This document shows positions 48,075-58,815 of a DNA stretch of 64,000 nt, piece by piece. The position numbers and the translations under genes are program-made. Position 1 is the first letter of the stretch. Each line of letters opens with the position of its first letter. The stretch spans positions 4,030,001 through 4,094,000 of the forward strand of contig JARUPY010000397.1 of assembly GCA_029817715.1 (NCBI GenBank), given 5' to 3'. This DNA comes from Melastoma dodecandrum. Its lineage: Eukaryota > Streptophyta > Magnoliopsida > Myrtales > Melastomataceae. The notes beneath the pieces are model-generated. The model did not search any database. It had not been told where the DNA came from and was given only the letters and a program-made list of their open reading frames with translations.

Positions 48075-48252
48075 ACTACTTTCTCTAAAAGGACTCGGAT
48101 ATCCTTTTAGAAAAATCCTATGTTTATATATTCCGCTGCTTTATTTCCGACCTTGAGCAACTCTCGCGTTGTTCTGTTCTGGTGGTCGAAGCTTCTGTCT
48201 TTGAACAACATCTCCCTTTCTTACAGTTGTTTGTGACGTTTGTGACAGTCGT

Positions 48253-48815
48253 TTGCTAAAATTATATATAAAAGAAAATGACCAATTATAGGTAGGGGGT
48301 CCCACCCAGTATCTATGAAGGGCACAAGGGACGGAGAATCTCTTTTAAGACTCCTTAAAAAACCCAACAGCCCAACGACAATACAGCCAACCTTGCCTTC
48401 TTGAAACGTCAGCACTTACCCTTCCAATCCTTCTTTTATTATCTATTTACAACATCACGAACTTTATGCCCACGAACCAGGTCGATACGTACACGCTTCG
48501 AAGTCAGTCGAATAAACCCCCTCTCTATTAAGGTATCTACTTCTACGACGTGAACTCGAAGAGATGTGTGCCTTGTTTTCCGTCTCATGCCGGGAGGCGG
48601 GACGTCCGAGGAGTACTTACCAAATTACTCTGGTACCTTAATTTAAGGACCTAAATAGTCGTATTCCATAATTTAGAATCGATTTGAGAAATTACATAAA
48701 CTTTGGGACTTGTCGGTTAAATTGAACCGTCAAGTCAAACGTTGGACATATATAAATGTCAACGTAATTATTGTAAGAAAATATTTCGAAGCCTTTTCCT
48801 GTCTGAAGGGGACAA
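48253..48815. repeat. Host flank of copy C, duplicated at 56096-56652
   Basis: Plant sequence beginning TTGCTAAAATTATATATAAAAG directly after viral sequence. It is the same as the flank of copy D apart from several substitutions and short indels (for example the extra CAACGACAATACAGCC at 48373-48388). In the second copy it continues into the upstream region of the CML gene, so it is the original host DNA there. Confidence 0.85.
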
Positions 48816-48866
48816 ATCCATCTTTCTGGCAAAAGCCGGAGAAGATCGACGATCTCTCAAGGAGTG

Positions 48867-51800
48867 ATCTTCTCCGGCTTTTGCCAGAAAGATGGATCAC
48901 CAACTATGAAAAAACTCAGCAGAAGGTCAAGCCCATTCAGTCCTCAGAATCAAAGTTCATCAGGGAGAAGGATGGCACAGTGGTCATCAAGTTTGACCGG
49001 TCACATGAAAAAGACGCCCCAACTCCTTCGATATTCCCGACTATGTTCATGATGCAACCTCTTCCACGACGGAAGAAACCTGATCCCCTTAATCGTATCA
49101 TCTATTCTTTTGATGAACAGGGACAAGAGATATATCACTTCAGAGACCCAACCACTGACCACTGCTACTGGGATGTTTGTTCCTCAGACATCTGCGGATG
49201 CAAAGATGAGCACCTCTTAAGTGATGATGAGGACACCATAAGAAAGAAAAGGTCAGGACGAAGAAAACTTCCTGACCCTGACTCTGACTCTGACAGTGAT
49301 GATAATCAGGATGAGAAGCCTCCTAAAGATGATGAGGCAGACGCCGCTCCCCAAATCAAAACAGATTATGGAGCATGGCAGTTCCTGATTGACCAGGCCC
49401 CACGGTTACGGCCTAAAAAGAAGCCCTCTAAGGTATTACCCTGCTATCAAAATATCCTCAAGTGGCAGAAGAAGAACCCTTCTTCGCAGGTAATCCTAGG
49501 GGAAATCACACCCACTGGTTGTGCTCAAGAAGCTGCAAAGCCAATACCTATTTGCACCCCATCAGAGATCATGATGATGGGAAGACCTGGAGAGTTGAAC
49601 TTCCCAACTCAGGATGAACAAACTATTGACGGTATTAAATACTGTTCCAAAATTCCTATTCCCACAGGTGTTGATGCACAGGGTAACCCCCTGAGAAATA
49701 GTATTGCAGAAAATGTCCTAAACTGGCAAAGCCAGAATGCCTTAGCACAGAATGCAGGACTCAATACTATCTGCAGAAAAATAGACACTGTCCAGGAACT
49801 TTTGACAGGGACAGAAGCCAGGCTTAATGCAAGGATGGACGCCCATCAGGATAAAAATCAGGCGATGCTCCAATCTCTTCATAAGAGGTTAGATGACTTT
49901 GAAAAGGGTAAATACCCTTCTTATTTCAGGTCCGACCCGGATGATGAGATCGCCAAACTCAAAAGGCAGATCAAGATTCTAGAAGACAAGCAGGTAGATC
50001 TAAACAGACAACCAGACCCTGCCAGTCTACTAAGCTTTGGACGACCACAAGTTATCCCACAAAGCTATGGTTTAAGTCTGAATCCCATCTCAAAGCCTTT
50101 TGATATTCTGGATTTTGGTAACAAGACTTCACCGTTTATGCAAATATCCTCTAACGCTCCTCCTCTGTATGGACAAGTTGGAAAGAAAGATCCTGCAGAA
50201 ATAAGAGAAGTTATTAGAGAACAGCAAAAGTCATCCAGAAGAAGAAGTGAGATTAAAGAGGGAAAAAGAAAGGTAGAAAGCTCTAGACCCACGGAAAGAC
50301 ACCAAACACCCAGTCCAGAGACACAGTCTAGTCCTAGCCCTCAGACACAGCAGTTAATGATCCGAGGACATCAGGACCCTCTTGATTGCCCAACAAGGAA
50401 ATGGGTAACAACGACTACTCTTCAGTCCTCACCCAGTCTTTCTGAAAATATTTCTGACGGTTATTATGATAACCATGACCCTATTGAAAGCTATTTCTCC
50501 CAGTGTCCACCATTTATGCCTTCCCAGATTCAAATGGCAGACAGGTACGAAGAAAATAGTACTTCTGAAAGCTCATCAGAAGAAACTACCTCCTCATCCG
50601 AAGAAAGCACCTCTACGGATGAAACAGATCAGGTATCTGATGTTACCACAGAAGTCTCATCCTTAGTATTACCTCACTTATTCATGGCAGACAGAGATGA
50701 GACAGAAACTAGTACCTATAGACAGGAAGAAGTACAGTCAGATGAGTCAATGGAAGAGACTCCTCCTAGGAGAACAGAGGGAAATACCAAGTTCACCTTT
50801 GATGACATACCACGAACCCAATGGCCTCAGCGCATACAAGATTTTCTTGCGTGGTGTATCCACAAAAGGGTAACTGTATATAACACCTCTGATATCCTTA
50901 CAGACTTAACCTCCAATTTTCATGGCACCTTGCAGACATGGTGGAATTTGTTCTCAGAACAAGATCAAATCCAGATGGTAAACATGACTTTACCAGACTT
51001 CATGAACAACCTCCACCTTCATCTAATTGGCAACCCAAATGACCTCCTGGAAGAAAAAAGGACAGAATTCTTTCAGCGAAGATGCTGCTCTTACAAGGTA
51101 CAAGATTTGGATAAACATTTCCAGAGAATGCTGCATCTATTCTTGCATTTAGGTGGAGACAATACATACAAACCTGTATTTTTATCCTCGATAGAACCAC
51201 CTATATCTGCTATGGTTGAGAAAAGCCTTATCAGTAAGAATGTTAGGATTGCTCAACTAACAGTCGGACAGATCCAGCAAGAAATCATTTCTGGGGTCAA
51301 TGAACTATGCCAGAGAAAAGAAATCATTCAAGGATTTCTGAATCAAGACAAACGTCTAGACCAAGTCTGCCGAGCCAAGAAAAACAGGTACAAAATTAAG
51401 TGCACCACCAAAGACTTGTGTTCTTGTGCTTCAGGAACTAAACCCTACAAGACAAAGCATGGGAAGAAAGACTCCTCCAAGGAGAAAAGGTCCCTAAAAA
51501 ATCACGCAGGTTTCCAAAGAAGTGGAAGAGATTCCTCAGGTTCAAGAAGAAGGTTGGACCACAAGGAAAGTCCACCAGATGCTTCATTTGCAATAAGCCT
51601 GACCACTTTGCAAAGAATTGCCCTAGAAGAGGAAAAGGCTTAATGGCGCAAATCGAAGAATGCACCCAGACATCCCTGAGGGATGATGATCTTGAATCTC
51701 TTTTCTCTTTAGAAGAATTCCCAACTAAAAGGACAGTTTTTTGTCTTGAAGGAGAATTTTCAGAAACCGATACTGAAGAGGGAATATACACCATCCGAGT

Positions 51801-54753
51801 TCATCCAGAAGGACAGAACTTCCCCGTCATTCCTATAAGGCAAGTACCCTCTGGAGAATCCAATAATGGTACCATCATTGTCACAGGAGACTCTGATGAG
51901 GAAGAAACTCGTGGAAAAGATTCATGCAAACAACTCCCACTCATTGCTGCTTCTCAGATGGCACCACATATAAAGGTCCAGGTATATTTTTCCAAGTACG
52001 ATAGACCAGTTACTGCCATTGCTTTCATAGACACTGGAGCAGCAGAAAGCATGATTAACCCAGTACTCGTGCCACAACAATTTCTGGTGCCATACATGAA
52101 GAAATTTGTGGCTGCATCAAGTGACGTATTCCAAACCACTCATAAGACTAAGGATTTAAGTATAAAGCTTTTTCACAACTGCATTATCAAATCCTCCTTA
52201 TATGTCACAGATCTTCCAGGCAGAGATATAATACTTGGATGGAACATTCTGCACAAGCTACCCGAGTTGATGGTCTTGTCTACAGGACTCAAATATCGTG
52301 GAAATTTCAAACCATATACATCACTAACCCGGATGTTTTCTATTGAGCCTGCAGAAAGAATGAAACAATTGTTCAACTCATCCTTTGCAGAAAGTCATGA
52401 AGAGTTTCTACAGAAATGCCCTCATCCATTATGGAAGAATTCCAAGTTCTTTGTTCGACTGCCATTTAAACAGAATGAAGACATTAATCCCACAAAGGCT
52501 AGTCATTCAGGTATGAATCCTGATGATACTAAAGCTGCTAAGAAAGAATGTGCTTCTTTATTACAGCAGGGATTAATTGAGCCAACAGACTCACAGTGGG
52601 CATGCGAAGCATTTTACGTAAACAAGCGTTCTGAACAGATCAGGGGAAAACGGAGGTTAGTTATAAATTATCAGCCTCTAAACCAGTTTCTACAGGATGA
52701 TAAGTTTCCTGTGCCAAGACGAACAGTATTATTCTCTTCACTAGCCAAAGCAAAAATATTTTCAAAATTTGACCTTAAAAGTGGCTTCTGGCAACTTGGC
52801 ATACACCCTGATGACAAATGGAAAACGGGATTCTGCATCCCAGACGGACATTACCAATGGACGGTATTACCCTTTGGACTAAAGACTGCCCCGTCTCTTT
52901 TCCAGAAAGTTATGATAAAGATCTTTGAACCGATCTTGGACTCTGCACTTGTTTATATTGATGACATCCTGCTATTCAGCCCAGACAGGCCTTCGCATGA
53001 GAAACTGCTAAAACAATTTGCAGACCTTGTACAGGAACATGGCATAATGCTCTCAGAGAAAAAGATGAGACTCTTTGAACATTCAGTAGAATTCTTGGGA
53101 ATGAGACTAACCAATGGACAGTATCACCCTGGACCTCATATAGCCCAAGAACTACTAAAATTCCCGGACCTAAATCTGACAAAGAAACAAGTCCAGCAGT
53201 TTCTGGGAATTGTTAATTACCTGAGAGATTTTGTTCCTAACATCAGCAGGTACACCAGTCCATTAGAGGCCCAACTCAAGAAGGATTCATCACCTTGGGG
53301 ACCAGCCCAAACAGAAGCAGTTAAGTATCTAAAGACCCATTTACAGATGCTTCCTCCCTTGCAGATCCCTTCAAATGGAGTTCGCATTCTCCAAACAGAT
53401 GCAAGTGACCAATTTTGGGCCGCCATCCTCTTAGAGGAAAAGGATGGTAAACGCCAGGTATGTGCCTATAAATCTGGGAGATTTAACACAGCTGAGCAGC
53501 ACTATCACTCAACAATGAAGGAAATTTTGGCAGTCAAGTATGGCATTAAGAAGTTTGAATTCCATCTCATTGGCCATCATTTTATTGTTGAGAGTGACAT
53601 GTCTTCCTTCCCATCCATGATTAAGTTCACACAGAAGAAGATCCCGAATGCACAGCTACTCAGACTCTCAGAATGGTTTTCGCAATACACCTTCACCGCC
53701 AAACATATCAAAGGCAGAACCAATGTGGTTGCTGACTTCCTTTCCCGGCCCTTTGATATATCTAACCCTTCACTACAGGAAGTTCCAAGCTTGCAGGCAA
53801 TGATACGTACATATGTGCCAAAGCCATTGGATATGAGGAGGATTCTTCCCCCAGAGATTATCCATTATAATAACAAGGAACACGTAGAAGAAGTCCTTGT
53901 CAGTTCTAGCCTCATGATAAAACGATATCTGGAAAGAATTTTTAGCAAATACGGACGAATGATGTTCCCAGAACAAGGATTACATCCCTGCTACCCTTTC
54001 CTCAGAGTCATACCTATTGAACCAATGAGTATCTTCCCTGAGGAACTAAAATGGCTCTTATGGTATCTCCTGCACAAACACATAATGGCTCTTGAATTCC
54101 CCACCGAAGAACTACTCACTTATCTGGGACAATTGGGAGACCTCTATACTTTCACACCACATAGAAGGCCTCACTCTCATTTAGCTGAAGTACTAGCGTG
54201 GTTTGCACCACTAACACAGTGGAAGATTTGGATTGAGGCTCACCAAGACAAATACTTCAAGTTCGGCGATATAACCCCATATTCAGTTTATCTTTTTCGC
54301 AGGTACTGGTATTTCGACTCAAGACTACAAGCGATGGCATCCATCAATACAGTAGACGAATTCGCCAGTCTCCCCTTTTCTCTAGTTCATGAAGCTCCAC
54401 TCCATTCAGACAGAGAAATGGCCATCACCGACAACGAATTTTTGAAGATCAGGCTCTGTAAAGAGAACGGAGTTCCATACTTAGATCCAGACGTGGTACT
54501 CCAACATCAGATCCAGTTCACAGACCCGAACCATGTTCACATGCTCCAATGCGCGCTCCACCAGCATGAGCACCAAGATGACGGAGTATATTGGGAAGAC
54601 ATTGCACAAGACTTCCTAGACAAGGTGGACCTTGGCCCAAGCTCATCAAACCCATCCGGCCCAAATCCAGAATCTTCAGCGGGTCCCTCATCCACTCAAA
54701 AAAGAAGTTCAGCGCACTCCCCCGACAATCGAGGAAAGCGACCGAGAGAGTAG
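48867..54753 (+). pseudogene. Pararetrovirus ORF1, copy D: truncated 5' end and a one-base frameshift
   Basis: The viral frame is open from the palindrome centre to about 51490, where a single base is missing relative to A-C (between KDSSKEKR and the SRRFPKKW region). The frame then runs to a stop at 51641-51643. The rest, with the remaining capsid end, protease, RT (YIDD), RNase H and C-terminal extension, is open from 51643 to 54753. The zinc knuckle lies after the frameshift and outside the first frame. Upstream codons from 48710 are plant sequence fused in frame by chance. Early variants (TIRKKR, PDSDSDSDD) are closer to A than to C. Confidence 0.9.
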
Positions 54754-54907
54754 CCGCCCACGAGGAATAGAAAAGATGCCTTAGCGATAAGGCCGGTACT
54801 AGCAGCCAAACAACTTTCCAAAAGCTGCAAGATTCCTCCGCAAATTACGCTCCACTAACTTAGCTTTACAACTTTGCTTTCAATTGGCAATAGTGTGTTC
54901 TTTGTAA

Positions 54908-54915
54908 TATAAATA
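54908..54915 (+). promoter_or_regulatory. Putative pregenomic RNA promoter TATA box, copy D
   Basis: TATAAATAGACACTCCCACC as in the other copies; the upstream bases differ slightly (GTGTGTTCTTTG). It points toward the CML gene 1.9 kb downstream. Confidence 0.55.
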
Positions 54916-55534
54916 GACACTCCCACCAGAGGAGCGAGTAGAGCAATTTACATTCAGAGCTAATACACAAGTAGTTTTCCATATCCATGGCCGGCTAAGT
55001 TTCTCTCAAGGTGTTATCCAGTAGTGGTTCCCTAGATCGACGATCTCTCAAGAAACCCCCTCATCTTCGATAAACCCAAAAAAATCTGCAAAACCCAGAA
55101 AATCCAAATTCATGACTCTTTTGTCCAGCATCCATCGTATGCTTTATCTTGCATTTATTTTATCACTCTTGTTTCCAGAGTTTTCCAGGTTCTGCTTTGT
55201 TTTAATTGCCTACCCTCTATCACCTTTGTTAATATTTGTATTTGGTTAAAGCTGGCAACTTTCTTGCTTTGCTGTTCCGTGTTTATGTTATCTAATCCAG
55301 TATAATGGTATGACCTGTTTAAAGAACGAACTTTTCCCCAGACAGACTCTAAATCTTGTGATGAGTATTGTGATTTTGGCTGCTTAAACTCTAATTGTGA
55401 AATGGATGTTTGCAGTACACTGTTAACTCGGTAGAGTTCTCTCAGAACCGTAAAGCTATCGACTGCCATAAGGACCACTTGCCGTCATAGCCAGGAGGGC
55501 TGCCAGGCGCAGGTCGCGGCCACTGATAGTAGGT

Positions 55535-55909
55535 GTGATGAGGCCTCCACTAGGAAGACAGCGTTTCCGCAAACCCCCCTTTCCCAATAGCAATGTCTTA
55601 CGTAGCCACTTCCACAGCATTCTTCGACAGTATGACGAGCCACTCTGGAAGAAGAAGAAAACTCTTAAACATTTTACCCGTACCATCACTGCATTAGATG
55701 AGTACATAAACTATAAGGCCCGAAACTGTGTACTTCACACAATTGAGGCCCAGCTTTCTTACTTCAACTGCATGAAACCAGGTGAGGAATGGATCTTCCA
55801 CAACCCCTGGGATTTATGTGGCGGATGGACTTCCCTCCGCAACCATGTCCAGTATCGGCAGTATCTTGCTTGGTATATCAAGCAACATCTGTATCTAGCT
55901 ACTGCCTAG
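55535..55909 (+). CDS. Pararetrovirus ORF2, copy D (124 aa)
   Basis: Intact; differs from C by a few residues (SILRQYD, LATA end). It has the same basic and NPWDLCGGW features. Function unknown. Confidence 0.75.
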   Translation: MMRPPLGRQRFRKPPFPNSNVLRSHFHSILRQYDEPLWKKKKTLKHFTRTITALDEYINYKARNCVLHTIEAQLSYFNCMKPGEEWIFHNPWDLCGGWTSLRNHVQYRQYLAWYIKQHLYLATA

Positions 55910-56095
55910 TGTTCATATTCTGCTTTCTTTTATCTAGAAGGACTCGGATATCCTTTTAGAAAAATTTTATCTTTTCCGCTGCTTTATTTCCGACCTTGAG
56001 CAACGCTCGTGTTGTTCTGTTCTGGTGGTCGAAGCTTCTGTCTTTGAACAACATCTCCCTTTCTTATAGTTGTTTGTGACGTTTGTGACAGTCGT

Positions 56096-56652
56096 TTGCT
56101 AAAATTATATATAAAAGAAAATAACTAATTATAGGTAGGGCGGGGGTCCCAGCCAGTATCTATGAAGGGCACAAGGGAAGGAGAATCTCTTTTAAGACTC
56201 CTTCAAAAACCCAACAACCCAACCTTGCCTTCTTGAAACGTCAGCACTTACCCTTTCAATCCCACTTTTATTATCTATTTACAACAGTAGTCCCTGAACT
56301 TTATGCCCACGAACCAGGTCGATACGTACACGATTCCAAGTCAGTCGAATAAACCCCCTCTCCATTAAGGTATCTACTTCTACGAAGTGAACTCGAAGAT
56401 ATGCGTGCCTTGTTTTCCGTCTCATGCCGGGAGGCGGGACGTCCGAGGAGTACTTACCAAATTACTCTGGTACCTTAATTTAAGGACCTAAATAGTCGTA
56501 TTCCATAATTTAGAATCGATTTGAGAAATTACATAAACTTTGGGACTTGTCGGTTAAATTGAACCGTCAAGTCAAACGTTGGACATATATAAATGTCAAC
56601 GTAATTATTGTAAGAAAATATTTCGAAGCCTTTTCCTGTCTGAAGGGGACAA
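56096..56652. repeat. Host flank of copy D, partner of 48253-48815
   Basis: Second copy of the plant flank; continues without a break into unique sequence (ACGAATTGCC...) upstream of the CML gene. The viral junction therefore sits about 750 bases before the CML start codon. Confidence 0.85.
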
Positions 56653-56851
56653 ATCCACGAATTGCCTTTCCCTCGTATCAACGACGACCTTAACCGACAA
56701 AACTTCTCGCGATTGATTTCTTCTTCCTCTCATCCCCCCTCTTGATTCCCCGCATCGTTAACCGTCCCTTCCCCTGCGCTAAGTCCCGATTTCGTATGCG
56801 CATTCGAGATCGGTAGAGCCAGAGGACGCGTATTCGACAGCGACTTCGGCG

Positions 56852-57346
56852 ATGACAATGGCTGCAGACCAGGACGAACAGCTGAACGAGCTAAGGGAAA
56901 TATTCGCGAGATTCGACATGGACTCCGACGGGAGCCTCACGATCCTTGAGCTCGCAGCCCTCCTACATTCCATCGGCCTTAAGTCCTCGGGAGAGCAGGT
57001 CCACGTCCTCCTGGCGAACATGGACTCCAACGGGAACGGGCTCGTGGAATTTGACGAGCTCGTCAAGGTCATGATGCCCGACATGAAGGAAGAGGTCCTT
57101 GTTAACCAGAGGCAGCTCCTCGAGGTTTTTCGGTCTTTTGACCGCGACGGCAATGGGTACATCACTGCCGTAGAGCTCGCTGGAACGATGGCCAAGATGG
57201 GCCAGCCGCTTACGTACAACGAGCTGAAGGAGATGATCAAGGAGGCGGACGCCGATGGCGATGGGGTCATCAGCTTCAACGAGTTCGCGACCGTGATGGC
57301 GAAATCTGCATCTGATATCTTCGGTATTCCCTTATCGTCCCATTAG
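56852..57346 (+). CDS. Calmodulin-like protein, CML15/16 type, four EF-hands
   Basis: A 164-residue intronless protein that senses cytosolic Ca2+. Four EF-hand loops are visible: DMDSDGSLTILE (about 24-35), DSNGNGLVEFDE (60-71), DRDGNGYITAVE (97-108) and DADGDGVISFNE (133-144). All have Asp at position 1, Gly at 6 and Glu at 12, so all four look able to bind calcium. The N-terminal ELREIFARFDMDSDGS and C-terminal ATVMAKSASDIFG match the Arabidopsis CML15/16 group as I know it. A second ATG two codons on (56858) is an equally good start. No lipidation signal. The nearest upstream DNA is the duplicated flank and copy D, so its distal promoter region has been separated by the viral array. Confidence 0.93.
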   Translation: MTMAADQDEQLNELREIFARFDMDSDGSLTILELAALLHSIGLKSSGEQVHVLLANMDSNGNGLVEFDELVKVMMPDMKEEVLVNQRQLLEVFRSFDRDGNGYITAVELAGTMAKMGQPLTYNELKEMIKEADADGDGVISFNEFATVMAKSASDIFGIPLSSH

Positions 57347-57959
57347 AGATCGATCCATCCATTATTGCCGATGAATCCCGACCTAACTAGACCGATCACA
57401 TGGTAGATTCAGATTAGATCGGAGAAACCTTGTAACAACAATTTGTAGAGAAAATACTGGTTGTACTTAAATGCCATTAATCAAAGAACAAGTCGTCTGC
57501 TGTAATTAGGTTGGAAACTCTTAATTTATGGTTGGTGATTTGTGAACTTGTTCTGGATTGAGACATTAATGATGCATGATCCGTGCTTAGTTTGCGACTT
57601 CCGATGTCATAGGTAAGAACCGCTGCAACTTTTGAGTAGATCTCAGACAACCAATTCATTTAATCGATGCCGCAGCGAAGAATTGGTTAGCTGGAGAATT
57701 CAGGTTTAATATCCTGATAGAGAGTTGCCGGTAGCACCCAAAACATGACAAAAAGATTGTTCTGGAGCTCGATAGTTCGATGGAGTCCGGGACTTGGGAT
57801 AGGCAAGCGAATATCTGTTGAAGGGAATTTTTTTTTTTTTGGTAGATCTGTTGAAGGAATTAGCTTTGCTGCAGAATCTAAAAACTTGGGTAAGTAGCGA
57901 AGAGGACACTCAATGTTTGTCGTTGCTTGCTCGGGTTTCTGGTTGAACCGTTTCGACGA
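57347..57959. other. Intergenic, 3' flank of the CML gene
   Basis: Nothing coding is supported. Probable CML 3' UTR to about 57480 (TTGTAACAACAATTTGTAGAG); a 14-base T run at 57829-57842. Confidence 0.5.
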
Positions 57960-58815
57960 GGCTTTGAAACGTGCACTGTAACCGACTTTTGTGGGCTGCA
58001 GAGATCTCTTTTTCACCAATTGGCAAAACTCAGGATCGTTGGCTTGTCCGTTGCTTCTGACCCAGTGAATCGTCTGATGCTACAGTGGGAAGAACCTAAC
58101 CAGAATATGTGAAGTATGATGGTACGAGCGACAAGATCACTGCGAAGAGAGTCATGAGCTAGAGGGGCAGAGCTGGGGTGGAGGCTTCAACAAAGACCAT
58201 AGATGCCGTCATGGAGATGTACGGGTCTAGGTACCCGCACGGTAGGAGGAAGACATACCAGAGGACTATGGCCCCCAAGATGAAGAGGTGTCGGATGCAA
58301 GTGAAGTAGCTGATGGAGAGCACAATCTGGCAATTCACGACCCAGACAACACACGTGTACATGGTCACCTTGAGGATCTCGTACCAGACCACCTCACCGC
58401 CCTTCCGGCAGGCCCGAGCCTCGATCTTTTATGCAGAAGAAGAATATGCAAGTTGCGCTGACGGTACCATTGAATGCCCACCCGAGGTTCCATTACCAGG
58501 TGAACAGCAGATTCTAGCATGAACTGTTTCAAACCCAATGATCGGAGTCCATTCGTGTCGGATAAACGAATGTCAGGGAACTTACTCTCGGACATAGAAC
58601 CACAGAGACATCCTGGTCGAACACCCCACGGGAAATCACGGGCAGCGAAGTGAAGAATACGCTGCCGAAAGCGAGGTACCAATCATTATAAGCGGTTTCT
58701 GTCGAAAATGTTGTGCACGCCTCAAAGTAGAATAGGGCGAAGCTGAAGTGCGGAACAAGATGTTCCTGCCCCAGCGCCGAACACAATGTTCTTGTAGAAG
58801 AAACAGCAGATCTAT
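57960..58815 (-). pseudogene. 3' end of a P4-type (aminophospholipid flippase, ALA) ATPase gene, decayed
   Basis: Minus-strand reading gives, in order, [36 protein letters not shown] (58640-58740), then WYEILKVTMYTCVVWVVNCQ, SISYFTCIRHLFILGAI and FLLPCGYLDPYIS (58180-58400), and finally VGYSARFKASS near 57970. These match the last transmembrane segments and tail of plant ALA flippases. Frames change between the blocks, stops interrupt (after STPALPL and elsewhere), and upstream catalytic domains are absent. It is a truncated, frameshifted relic between the CML and SMC1 genes. Confidence 0.85.

Larger units (their letters stand above)
25527..48252. mobile_element. Endogenous pararetrovirus array, part 1: copies A and B (minus) and C (plus), head-to-head at 41 kb
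   Basis: Caulimoviridae DNA in the genome. Copies B and A are head-to-tail on the minus strand, and B faces C. One unit from primer site to primer site is 8111 bases. Polyprotein order MP-CP-PR-RT-RNase H in one ORF, a second small ORF, no integrase and no LTRs. The host boundary is at about 25527 on the left (46 bases into ORF1 of a further unit) and at 48252 on the right (5 bases before the primer site). The single long polyprotein plus small ORF2 fits Florendovirus as I recall that genus; Petuvirus-like relatives are the alternative. Confidence 0.9.
40974..48815 (+). repeat. Tandem duplication unit 1 (7842 bp): palindrome centre, copy C, ~560 bp host DNA
   Basis: Unit 2 is 48816-56652 (7837 bp). 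Both begin with ATCCATCTTTCTGGC from the left palindrome arm and end in the same plant sequence. At the joint, ATCCA is common to the end of the host part (GACAAATCCA, 48811-48820; cf. 56649-56657) and the start of the viral arm. Confidence 0.85.
48816..56095 (+). mobile_element. Endogenous pararetrovirus array, part 2: copy D
   Basis: Begins with a ~30-base stub of the inverted B arm (48816-48850) and the 18-base spacer. It then holds truncated ORF1, promoter, leader and ORF2, and ends at GACAGTCGT (56095), exactly where copy C ends. The region after ORF2 differs from A-C (GTGTTCATATTCTGC at 55910), so D has its own history. Confidence 0.88.

Noticed and set aside
48710..48866. Apparent N-terminal extension of copy D's first frame starting at an ATG in plant DNA
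   Set aside because: The first ~52 codons come from the duplicated host flank and the inverted stub; the in-frame fusion is an accident of the duplication joint, not a gene start.
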